Shown here: positions 1-5,793 of the stretch, piece by piece
Layout: each line of letters starts with the position of its first letter
Numbering within the stretch: the first letter of the stretch is position 1
Source of the DNA: an uncultured Bacilli bacterium
GTDB taxonomy: Bacteria; Bacillota_I; Bacilli_A; RF39; UBA660
NCBI GenBank assembly: GCA_934089275.1
Contig: CAKOJJ010000026.1
Location: 1-6,797 of the forward strand
Reading direction: 5' to 3'
Length of the DNA: 6,797 bases
Program-made: the position numbers and the translations under genes
Notes under the pieces: model-generated
What the model was told of the DNA's origin: nothing
Databases searched by the model: none
The model's input: the letters and a program-made list of their open reading frames with translations, nothing else

Positions 1-75
1 CTTACGTATTTATTATATAACATTTTTTATAAAATTAAAAGACCATTAACAATATTTATTTTGTCAACAGTCTGA
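1..75 (+). CDS. Possible 3' end of a plus-strand gene cut by the window edge
   Basis: Frame 1 is open from the first base to a TGA at 73-75 and would encode 24 residues rich in Leu, Ile, Phe and Tyr with a basic KIKR patch, resembling the end of a membrane protein. The plus-strand terminator hairpin begins exactly at the stop codon, which is the main support. Against it, 24 open codons in such AT-rich DNA happen by chance fairly often, and no start or domain is visible. The product cannot be named. Confidence 0.3.
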   Translation, partial: LTYLLYNIFYKIKRPLTIFILSTV

Positions 76-110
76 AACTACTTTTATTAAATTAAAAGTA
101 GTTTTATTTT
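75..110 (+). terminator. Intrinsic terminator, plus strand (possibly bidirectional)
   Basis: Bases 75-86 (aaactactttta) pair with 93-104 as a 12-bp stem around a 6-nt loop, followed on the plus strand by ttttatttt. This would end a plus-strand gene entering from the left. Read on the minus strand the stem has only a short T run after it, so it would be a weaker stop for the gene ending at 164. Confidence 0.65.
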
Positions 111-163
111 GATAAGATAACTTAATTATGTAATTATTATCATATGCGTTAATTTATAAAATA

Positions 164-1012
164 TTATCGAAAATATTTTTGAATTTTTTGTTTCTTATGA
201 GCCATTTCTTCATAAAGGTCTTCATTTTCTTTATAAAAAGATTCAAGAATGTCCTCATTTTTCGAACATGTCTCTAAAGTCTTTTTCATTGCTTCTTTAC
301 TATCCTCTATTGAAGCAAGTTCCATATTATGCGCAATTTTTAATCTTTCAAAAAGATTTAAATATACATATTCTCCATTACTAACATATACATGCCTCAA
401 TTCACTTGGTTGAAAAATTAGAGAATTTGTTGGGTCTAATAAATATGACATACCATCTTTTTCTACTGTAACAATAGTATGATTAGGAAAAAAAGATTTC
501 TTTTCATTTTCTCCCGCAGAAAAAACGTTACATTGCTTAGAAGATATTCCACTTTCTTTAAAAATATCATTTAGTAATGTAGAAACATTTCTACATACTC
601 CCGTTCCCATTATAACTTCAGCTCCCAAAAGAGCATTAATTTCTTCACTAGCTTCACCAAATTGATAATCTTGGTATAAAGATAAATAACCTTGTTTTAA
701 CATATAAATATATAAAGCAAATATTTGCACTGGATCATCAAAATCAAACACTTCGCTTAATTTAGTATAATGTTTTACAATTTCATCGTATATTTTTTTC
801 ATTTCATTAATTAGAGCTAAATCATCTTTTAAATCAATAATTTTTCCTACGGATGTTCCGATCATACTAAAACCTAGAGACATAAAAATACTTGAAGGTA
901 TCGGTGAAAATGTGGCACTTAGTAAAATATTCGCAGCTGCAAGAACAGTTAGAAATTTTGACCCATCTTCATATTTATAATATCCTGAAATTAACTCTAA
1001 GTTTTTAGCCAT
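164..1012 (-). CDS. Transglutaminase-like (papain-fold) cysteine enzyme domain protein
   Basis: About 282 residues; exact function unknown. Numbered from an in-frame ATG at 1018, the sequence GTGVCRNVSTL carries Cys142, FPNHTIV carries His180 and YLLDPTN carries Asp195. This order and spacing match the Cys-His-Asp triad of the transglutaminase-like superfamily, whose members act as proteases, amidases or cross-linking enzymes. Residues 21-60 hold two hydrophobic stretches, possibly membrane-associated; there is no clear signal peptide. Residues 225-284 are charged and probably helical. Start choice: AGAGGG lies one base before the ATG at 1018 but 7 bases before the ATG at 1012, so the latter is preferred. 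The gene stands alone behind the scpB terminator. The substrate cannot be inferred; the fold is likely, the chemistry less sure. Confidence 0.72.
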   Translation of the reverse strand: MAKNLELISGYYKYEDGSKFLTVLAAANILLSATFSPIPSSIFMSLGFSMIGTSVGKIIDLKDDLALINEMKKIYDEIVKHYTKLSEVFDFDDPVQIFALYIYMLKQGYLSLYQDYQFGEASEEINALLGAEVIMGTGVCRNVSTLLNDIFKESGISSKQCNVFSAGENEKKSFFPNHTIVTVEKDGMSYLLDPTNSLIFQPSELRHVYVSNGEYVYLNLFERLKIAHNMELASIEDSKEAMKKTLETCSKNEDILESFYKENEDLYEEMAHKKQKIQKYFR

Positions 1013-1037
1013 AATCATTCCCTCTTTTTTTGTAAAT

Positions 1038-1066
1038 ATGGTAACAAAAAAGCAACTTTATTTCAA
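1038..1066 (-). promoter_or_regulatory. Possible promoter of the transglutaminase-like gene
   Basis: On the minus strand TTGAAA (1061-1066) is followed after 17 bases by TACCAT (1038-1043), matching 5/6 and 4/6 of the SigA consensus. It would give a leader of about 19 nt before the ATG at 1012. It overlaps the scpB terminator stem and is the weakest promoter call here, without the TGn extension seen at the others. Confidence 0.35.
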
Positions 1067-1075
1067 GATGCTTTT
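1046..1075 (-). terminator. Intrinsic terminator of the scpAB operon
   Basis: On the minus strand AAAAGCA and TGCTTTT arms (1069-1075 with 1048-1054) pair, continue with three inner pairs after one A-A mismatch, and are followed by a run of six T. The scpB stop codon (1074-1076) lies at the base of the hairpin. Confidence 0.7.
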
Positions 1076-1646
1076 AATTACTAGTTTCTTTATAAGTCGA
1101 TGTGAACAATTCGACATCATCAGTTTCTTCATTATTAACTTCATTCATATCAATACTAGGTAGATCTTCTAACGTTGCAAGTCCAAAATAATCTAAAAAT
1201 TCACTTGTTGTTTGATAAAGATTTGGCCTTCCCGCAAGGTCTGATTTACCAACTTCTTTTAAAAGTCCTTTAGCTACAAGTTTTCTTATTAATTGACCAC
1301 TTTGTACTCCTCTGATTTCTGATACTTCTGGATTAGTTATCGGTTGATTATAAGCAATTATTGCTAAAGTTTCCAAAGCAGCTTGACTTAGTTTATTTGT
1401 TCCTGGATTAACTGCTAAAGATTCATAGTATTTTTTATGTTCTTGTTTAGTCGTTAGTTTAAAGGCATCTCCTAAATAAGAAATTCTAAGTCCACGATCT
1501 TTAGCTTCATAGTTTTTTTTCAATTCTTTTAACAAGTTTTTAACTTCATCTTCACTTATTTCCATTATCTCCGATAAAGTTTTTAAGTCACACCCTTCAT
1601 CACCCATAACAAAAAGTATTCCTTCAAGTATTCCTAGTTGTTCCAT
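1074..1646 (-). CDS. scpB: Segregation and condensation protein B
   Basis: 190 residues, normal for ScpB. ScpB dimerises and binds the middle of ScpA to regulate the Smc-ScpAB condensin, which compacts and separates chromosomes on the nucleoid. The protein starts with the typical LGILEGILFVMGDEG and shows the first winged-helix region at about 1-70. The second, at about 85-155, carries the family signatures LSQAALETLAIIAYNQPIT, EIRGV and AGRPNLYQTT. Residues 160-190 are an acidic, probably disordered tail. The start lies 4 bases after the scpA stop and the ribosome site (GAAGTG) is weak, so translation is probably coupled to scpA. A terminator follows at once. No smc gene lies in the window. 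Confidence 0.96.
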   Translation of the reverse strand: MEQLGILEGILFVMGDEGCDLKTLSEIMEISEDEVKNLLKELKKNYEAKDRGLRISYLGDAFKLTTKQEHKKYYESLAVNPGTNKLSQAALETLAIIAYNQPITNPEVSEIRGVQSGQLIRKLVAKGLLKEVGKSDLAGRPNLYQTTSEFLDYFGLATLEDLPSIDMNEVNNEETDDVELFTSTYKETSN

Positions 1647-1650
1647 TATT

Positions 1651-2370
1651 TCACTTCATTTCTATTGATATTTCTCCAAAATTGTTATCTTGTTTTATTA
1701 ATATTTCATTGTTTTTAGCCATTTCTAAAATAGATAAAAATGTTACAACAACATAAGGTTTTGTAAACTCTTCAAATAATTCTTCAAAATGACATTTTCT
1801 TTTTTCTTTTAGAATATTTCTTATTTGATGTGTTCTTTCTTTAACACTTAATTCTTTTTTCATTATTTTAGTATTAAGTGGTTTATTAAGCTTTTGTCTT
1901 GATAAAAAAAGTTCAAATGCATTAATCAAATCATCTAAATCATTTTCTCCATAGTTTAAAACTTCTTCTTTTTTATACTCACTTAAATCACTTGGAAGTT
2001 TAGTATAAAATTCACTTCTTTTATCCTCAAGTTCTTTAAAAGAATCAGTTATACCTTTTATCTTTTCATATTCAAGCAAACGCATTTTTAAGTCTTCTTC
2101 AGAATTAAATTCAAATTCACTGTCTTCATCTTCATCATCATCTTTATTTAAAAGAAGTTTACTTTTAAGATGAATAAGTTCAGCAGCCATTACTAAATAC
2201 TCACTTGAATCATCCATAGATAAATCTTTGTTAGCATTGATAAATTCTAAATATTGACGAGTTATGCTTTCAATATTGATATCATATATATCCATTTTAC
2301 TACTACGAATTAAATGTAGAAGTAAATCTAGTGGACCTTCAAAATCGTTTATACAAAAGTTGTGAATCAT
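1651..2370 (-). CDS. scpA: Segregation and condensation protein A (kleisin)
   Basis: 239 residues, typical length. ScpA is the kleisin that bridges the two heads of the Smc dimer and recruits ScpB. The N-terminal Smc-neck-binding domain has the hallmark FEGPLDLLLHLI at 10-21 with KMDIYDINIESIT after it, and EYLVMAAELIHLKSKLLL at about 57-74. An acidic linker rich in Asp and Glu covers 77-93. The C-terminal winged helix that binds the Smc cap includes VVVTFLSILEMAKNNEI at about 207-223. The start codon overlaps the stop of the upstream membrane-protein gene as ATGA (2367-2370), with AAAGGA about 11 bases upstream, indicating translational coupling. The stop is TGA. Confidence 0.96.
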   Translation of the reverse strand: MIHNFCINDFEGPLDLLLHLIRSSKMDIYDINIESITRQYLEFINANKDLSMDDSSEYLVMAAELIHLKSKLLLNKDDDEDEDSEFEFNSEEDLKMRLLEYEKIKGITDSFKELEDKRSEFYTKLPSDLSEYKKEEVLNYGENDLDDLINAFELFLSRQKLNKPLNTKIMKKELSVKERTHQIRNILKEKRKCHFEELFEEFTKPYVVVTFLSILEMAKNNEILIKQDNNFGEISIEMK

Positions 2371-3317
2371 TTACAATCAAATCCTTTTCCCGTCATAGAG
2401 TAATAGATTTTTTTCACATTCGTGCTTACTGCATAATAATTATAGTCTTTAACACTTTCAGGTACAGCACCTTTTTCTAAATCAACACTAGTTTTAAAAA
2501 GAATACCTTCACTTGTTTCTTCTAAAGTAGCTGATTTTCCTAAGTTATTAGTAAGTGTTTTATAATCACCAAGCACACTTAAATATTCTTCGTCAGTTAA
2601 TCCGGCTTTTTTTACTACATTTGTATCACTAAAGCTGATTAATTTATCAGAAGAAAAAACATAATCTAATTCTCTATCATCTTTTTTACAAGTAAGATTA
2701 CCAATACCTGATTCATCTGTTTCAAGTTTATATTCAGGATAATCATCATCTGTCATTAAAACTACTTTACCTAAATAAGTTATATTACTATTAAAATTAA
2801 CATTTGTTTTAAATTCAAGTTCTTTTTCTTGATAATCATAAGTTCCTGTAAGTTTTACATATGCAATTTTGTTACTATTTTGATTTGATAAAATTTCAAA
2901 ATAATACTCACTTTCATCCAAATTTATAATATTGTTATAACTTGAAATAGTCATTTTTATCGTATTATTATAAAGTGAAAAATTTTTTAATATAAGGTTC
3001 CCAGTTTTCATAGATGTTGTTTTTAACAATGGTTGTTCTTTTTTAGCATCAACATAAGTTTGACTAGTAGTAACATTATTATTTGTTGAACTATTATTTC
3101 CATTTAAAAATTTATAAAGAACACTGTTTTCATCATTCATCATACTATTCACCATTGGTAAACCAACAAGAACAATAATAAGTAATATTGCAAGCTCAAC
3201 AACAATCATTGGTCGTCCTATTTTTTCTTTTCTAAGTTCACCAATAACTACAGGTTCAACATCTTTTGGGTTTGTATAACTAGTTTCTTCTACATTATTT
3301 TGATTTTTATCTTGCAT
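2367..3317 (-). CDS. Single-pass membrane protein of unknown function, coupled to scpA
   Basis: 316 residues; not recognised. A polar N-terminus (1-36) ending in the basic RKEKIGRP precedes one strongly hydrophobic helix at about 37-57. By the positive-inside rule the N-terminus is cytoplasmic and residues 58-316 lie outside. An Asn/Ser/Thr-rich spacer (73-90) leads to a probable beta-rich ectodomain (100-316) with many alternating hydrophobic and Lys/Asn/Tyr stretches and two cysteines (Cys210, Cys315) that could pair. There is no lipobox or cleavable signal. GAGGGG lies 7 bases before the ATG and an own promoter lies upstream. The 4-base overlap with scpA suggests linked expression, but a role in chromosome segregation or the cell envelope is only a guess. 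Confidence 0.85.
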   Translation of the reverse strand: MQDKNQNNVEETSYTNPKDVEPVVIGELRKEKIGRPMIVVELAILLIIVLVGLPMVNSMMNDENSVLYKFLNGNNSSTNNNVTTSQTYVDAKKEQPLLKTTSMKTGNLILKNFSLYNNTIKMTISSYNNIINLDESEYYFEILSNQNSNKIAYVKLTGTYDYQEKELEFKTNVNFNSNITYLGKVVLMTDDDYPEYKLETDESGIGNLTCKKDDRELDYVFSSDKLISFSDTNVVKKAGLTDEEYLSVLGDYKTLTNNLGKSATLEETSEGILFKTSVDLEKGAVPESVKDYNYYAVSTNVKKIYYSMTGKGFDCK

Positions 3318-3344
3318 ATATATTCCCCTCTATCCTCAAGATTA

Positions 3345-3372
3345 ATTATACCAAAAAAAGAAGAAAAGTAAA
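3345..3372 (-). promoter_or_regulatory. Promoter of the membrane protein-scpA-scpB operon
   Basis: The minus strand has a perfect TATAAT (3345-3350) preceded by TGG, an extended -10. TTTACT (3367-3372, 4/6) lies 16 bases upstream as a weak -35. The predicted transcript starts near 3338, giving a 20-nt leader that carries GAGGGG. It lets this operon be read independently of miaB. Confidence 0.65.
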
Positions 3373-3381
3373 ACTACTTTT
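3353..3381 (-). terminator. Weak intrinsic terminator of miaB
   Basis: AAAAGTA (3364-3370) pairs with TACTTTT (3375-3381) around a 4-base loop that begins in the miaB stop codon (3374-3376). On the minus strand it is followed by a pyrimidine tract ending in seven T. The stem has one G-C pair, so read-through into the next operon is likely. Confidence 0.45.
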
Positions 3382-4780
3382 CCACTACACCATCTAAACT
3401 AAAGCTTTTTGCTTCAGTAATTTTTACATCAACAATTTGACCTACTAAAGATTTATCACAAGTAACATTTACAAGCTTTTGAGTTTCTGTATATCCAAAT
3501 AACTTGTTTTCATCTTTTTCACTAGTACCCAAAAGTAAAACCTTAACTGTTTGATTTAAATATTTTTGATTATTCATATTTGAATATTTATTAACAATTT
3601 CATTTAATCTATGAAGCCTATCCTCTTTAACACTTTTTGGTATTTTATCTTCCATACGAGCAGCTGGTGTTCCTTCTCTTGGAGAATATATAAATGTAAA
3701 TGCTCCATCATACTTACATTTTTCTACAACATCTAAAGTTTCTTGAAAATCTTCTTCAGTTTCATTTGGAAATCCAACAATTATATCTGTTGTTATAGCA
3801 ACATCTTTTACACGATTTTTAATTTTTTCATAAAGGCTTAAATATTCTTCTTTAGTATATCTTCTTCCCATAAGTCTTAAAATACTATTTGATCCACTTT
3901 GCAAAGGTAAATGAATATAAGGCATAATATTATCATATTTAGCTATAATATCTATCATTTCATCAGTAAAATTCCATGGATGACTTGTAACAAAACGAAT
4001 ACGCTCTATTCCTGTTTTAGCAACACTTTCTAAAAGAGCTGCAAAACTTATTTCATCTTCTCTATCAGTTCCATATGCATTAACATTTTGTCCAAGTAAT
4101 GTAACTTCTTTATAACCTTTTTCTTTTAAGCAATTTACTTCTCTTAAAATATCTTCGCTTTTTCTACTTCTTTCCTTACCTCTAGTATAAGGAACTATAC
4201 AATATGTACAAAATTTATCACAACCATACATGATATTAACCCAAGCAACATACTTTGAATCTCTTTTATAAGTTTCTCCGATTTCAAAAACATTTCCTTC
4301 ATTGCTTTTAACTTCAATATTTAAACCATCACTTAAATTCATTAAATAGTTTGGAAATTCATGAATATTATGTGTACCAAATACTAAATCAATGTATTTG
4401 TGTCTATCCATTATTTCTTTTACAACGCTTTCTTCTTGAGCCATACATCCACAAAAAATTATTTTTAAATCTGGTTTTGATTCTTTCAAATGTTTGCATA
4501 ATCCAAGAAATCCAAAAACTTTGTCATGAGCATTTTCTCTAATTGCACATGTATTTAAAACAATAATATCAGCATCTTCATATTCTGAAACAGGTTCAAA
4601 TCCTAAGTTTTCTAAAAGAGCACTTATTTCCTCTGAATCATGAACATTCATTTGACAGCCATAAGTTCTAATAAAATATTTTTTACCATTAAATTTGTTG
4701 CTAATTATTGGATTATTATAAACAAATTCAACGTTTTCTTTATTTCTAGATTTTTCTTGATTCATATCAGGTATATTCAT
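3374..4780 (-). CDS. miaB: tRNA-2-methylthio-N6-isopentenyladenosine37 synthase
   Basis: Radical-SAM methylthiotransferase that adds the 2-methylthio group to i6A37 in tRNAs reading U-starting codons, using two 4Fe-4S clusters. Numbered from an in-frame ATG at 4795: the UPF0004 domain (about 39-150) holds the auxiliary-cluster cysteines in YGCQMN (Cys47), NTCAIRENA (Cys83) and CGCMAQ (Cys117). The radical-SAM CxxxCxxC is GCDKFCTYC (Cys192, 196, 199) followed by IVPYTRGKERSR, and the TRAM domain covers about 411-472. Length is normal and all key residues are present. Start choice: the ATG at 4795 has no ribosome site and coincides with the predicted transcription start, whereas GGAAG lies 8 bases before the ATG at 4780. 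The protein is therefore probably 468 residues. Confidence 0.95.
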   Translation of the reverse strand: MNIPDMNQEKSRNKENVEFVYNNPIISNKFNGKKYFIRTYGCQMNVHDSEEISALLENLGFEPVSEYEDADIIVLNTCAIRENAHDKVFGFLGLCKHLKESKPDLKIIFCGCMAQEESVVKEIMDRHKYIDLVFGTHNIHEFPNYLMNLSDGLNIEVKSNEGNVFEIGETYKRDSKYVAWVNIMYGCDKFCTYCIVPYTRGKERSRKSEDILREVNCLKEKGYKEVTLLGQNVNAYGTDREDEISFAALLESVAKTGIERIRFVTSHPWNFTDEMIDIIAKYDNIMPYIHLPLQSGSNSILRLMGRRYTKEEYLSLYEKIKNRVKDVAITTDIIVGFPNETEEDFQETLDVVEKCKYDGAFTFIYSPREGTPAARMEDKIPKSVKEDRLHRLNEIVNKYSNMNNQKYLNQTVKVLLLGTSEKDENKLFGYTETQKLVNVTCDKSLVGQIVDVKITEAKSFSLDGVVEK

Positions 4781-4801
4781 AAATTTCACTTCCATTTAAA
4801 G

Positions 4802-4830
4802 ATTATAACATAACAAAATAAAAATCTCTA
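4802..4830 (-). promoter_or_regulatory. Promoter of miaB
   Basis: Perfect TATAAT (minus strand, 4802-4807) preceded by TGT as an extended -10, with TAGAGA (4825-4830, 4/6 of TTGACA) exactly 17 bases upstream. Transcription would begin near 4795, leaving a leader of about 15 nt before the ATG at 4780. The -35 lies inside the terminator hairpin of the preceding small gene. Confidence 0.65.
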
Positions 4831-4854
4831 CATATATTTAAGTAAAGATTTTTA
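4810..4854 (-). terminator. Intrinsic terminator of the small SOS-locus gene
   Basis: Bases 4819-4831 pair with 4842-4854 (12 pairs, one C-A mismatch, 10-base loop). On the minus strand the 3' arm AGATTTTTA runs into TTTTG. It sits 14 bases past the stop of the 46-codon gene and separates it from miaB. Confidence 0.55.
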
Positions 4855-4867
4855 TTCAACTAATACA

Positions 4868-5008
4868 TTATTTTTCATAGATATTTATTTGTTTATTAGT
4901 ATCCATAGTTTCAAGTTTTCTAACGTTAATAGACATTAAACTGAATCCTATAAGTAGAACAAATAAAATTAAAATCACCCCTCGATAATCATATAAAAGT
5001 TTTTGCAT
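4868..5008 (-). CDS. 46-residue single-pass membrane miniprotein, divergent from lexA, predicted SOS-induced
   Basis: Small gene with every expression signal: ATG at 5008, AAAGGAAG 8 bases upstream, a near-perfect promoter containing a LexA box, and its own terminator. The protein begins MQKLLYDYRG, continues with one hydrophobic helix at about 11-29 (VILILFVLLIGFSLMSIN), and ends in a 17-residue polar tail, NVRKLETMDTNKQINIYEK being the last part. The place opposite lexA is that of yneA in Bacillus and sosA in Staphylococcus, SOS-induced membrane proteins that block division. The inference is an analogous short-lived division inhibitor. It lacks YneA's LysM domain and is far shorter (YneA is about 100 residues, SosA 77). 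A membrane-active toxin or another damage-response miniprotein is the alternative. Existence is likely; function is inferred from context. Confidence 0.75.
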   Translation of the reverse strand: MQKLLYDYRGVILILFVLLIGFSLMSINVRKLETMDTNKQINIYEK

Positions 5009-5033
5009 ATCAACACTTCCTTTCGACAATTAA

Positions 5034-5062
5034 ATCATATCAAGAACATTTGTTCGTGTCAA
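5034..5062 (-). promoter_or_regulatory. LexA-controlled promoter of the 46-codon gene
   Basis: On the minus strand a perfect TTGACA (5057-5062) and TATGAT (5034-5039, 5/6) are exactly 17 bases apart, with TGA before the -10 as an extended element. The LexA box fills 14 of the 17 spacer bases, so bound LexA would exclude RNA polymerase. Transcription should start near 5027, giving a leader of about 19 nt. Confidence 0.8.
5043..5056. promoter_or_regulatory. LexA operator 1 (SOS box)
   Basis: The sequence agaacatttgttcg matches the Bacillus SOS box CGAACATATGTTCG at 12 of 14 positions, with both GAAC and GTTC half-sites perfect. It lies between the -35 and -10 of the divergent small gene. It is the best box in the window. 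Confidence 0.85.
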
Positions 5063-5089
5063 TAATAAAAAAAAGAAATAATCATATAT

Positions 5090-5103
5090 TAAACATTTGT
5101 TTG
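5090..5103. promoter_or_regulatory. Putative LexA operator 2 (autoregulatory, degenerate)
   Basis: The sequence taaacatttgtttg matches the SOS box at 10 of 14 positions and keeps the symmetric AAAC-N4-GTTT core. It overlaps the -35 of lexA, as expected for autorepression, and its centre is 47 bp from operator 1. A similar core occurs by chance in coding DNA at 2799-2808, so the call is less secure than operator 1. Confidence 0.55.
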
Positions 5104-5129
5104 ACATTTTATAAATTTTTTGATAAAGT
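5101..5129 (+). promoter_or_regulatory. Promoter of lexA
   Basis: Perfect TTGACA (5101-5106), 17-base spacer, and TAAAGT (5124-5129, 4/6) preceded by TGA as an extended -10. Transcription would begin near 5136, at the ribosome site AGGAGG (5136-5141), leaving a very short leader of about 14 nt. An alternative -10, TATAAA at 5110-5115, would give a longer leader but lacks a convincing -35. Confidence 0.6.
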
Positions 5130-5149
5130 TTTAATAGGAGGAATAAAAA

Positions 5150-5770
5150 ATGGCCCAAGAATTAACTAAAAAACAAAATGAAACTTTAACATTTATAAAG
5201 AAATATATTGTATCTCACGGATATGCTCCAAGTGTCAGAGAGATATGTGCAGGTATGAACCTTTCTAGTCCTGCTACTGCTCATACTCATTTAAAAGAGC
5301 TTGAAAAAAAAGGTTGGATTAGAAAAGAAGAAAACAAATTTAGAACTATCGAACTTCTAGTTGATAATGAATTCGAAAAAAAGGAAGAAGATGTTGTTTC
5401 AGTTCCTTTACTTGGTAAAATATCTTGTGGAAATCCAATTGAAGCAATTGAAAATCCAAATGAATTCTTTACCCTACCTGCAAGTTTAATACCAGCAAAA
5501 GAATCAATATTTACATTAAAATGTTCTGGAGATTCCATGATAAATGTTGGTATTTATGATAAAGACATCGTAATACTAAAAAAACAAAGCGTTGCTCATA
5601 ACGGTGATATTGTAGCTGCTATGACTGAAGAAAATGAAGTTACTTTAAAAACGTTTTATAAAGAAAAAGATCATATTAGATTACAACCTGAAAATGATGA
5701 ACTTGCTCCTATTATTGTTAGTAATTGTACTATATTAGGTATTGCAATCGGTCTTTATAGAAAATTATAA
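5150..5770 (+). CDS. lexA: LexA repressor, self-cleaving SOS regulator
   Basis: 206 residues, standard length. LexA dimers bind SOS boxes, and RecA filaments trigger self-cleavage that releases the regulon. The N-terminal winged helix-turn-helix (about 1-68) includes APSVREICAGMNLSSPATAHTH-type sequence at 26-47 and GWIRKE at 55-60. The S24 peptidase domain (about 84-206) carries catalytic Ser129 in CSGDSM and Lys167 in EVTLKTF. The cleavage site in LGKISCGNPIEA is Cys93-Gly94 instead of the usual Ala-Gly; UmuD also cuts at Cys-Gly, so it should still work. A strong AGGAGG lies 8 bases before the ATG. The gene is divergent from the 46-codon gene, convergent with the HipA-like gene, and probably autoregulated through the boxes upstream. 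Confidence 0.97.
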   Translation: MAQELTKKQNETLTFIKKYIVSHGYAPSVREICAGMNLSSPATAHTHLKELEKKGWIRKEENKFRTIELLVDNEFEKKEEDVVSVPLLGKISCGNPIEAIENPNEFFTLPASLIPAKESIFTLKCSGDSMINVGIYDKDIVILKKQSVAHNGDIVAAMTEENEVTLKTFYKEKDHIRLQPENDELAPIIVSNCTILGIAIGLYRKL

Positions 5771-5793
5771 AAAAAAAGAAACTTACGTTTCTT
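5763..5793 (-). terminator. Intrinsic terminator of the HipA-like gene
   Basis: On the minus strand AAGAAAC and GTTTCTT (5787-5793 with 5776-5782) form a 7-bp stem with a 4-base loop, followed by a long T run reaching the lexA stop. The stop codon of the HipA-like gene (5792-5794) is part of the stem. Confidence 0.75.

Noticed and set aside
12..40. Minus-strand TATAAT (12-17) as a promoter leaving the window to the left
   Set aside because: The best -35 at the right distance matches only 3/6, TATAAT-like strings are common in this AT-rich DNA, and it would conflict with the possible plus-strand gene tail.
263..276. SOS half-site cgaacat in the transglutaminase-like gene
   Set aside because: Only the left half matches; the right half (ctcta) does not, and it is coding sequence.
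2799..2808. LexA-box-like aacatttgtt
   Set aside because: It lies deep in the coding region of the membrane protein, away from any promoter, and lacks the outer G and C of the half-sites. It is taken as chance.
4351..4542. Plus-strand open frame of 63 codons inside miaB
   Set aside because: It is antisense to the conserved UPF0004 domain of miaB and has no ribosome site or recognisable product.
5287..5538. Minus-strand open frame of 83 codons inside lexA
   Set aside because: It is the shadow of a well-conserved lexA coding region, with low-complexity Ser/Phe composition.
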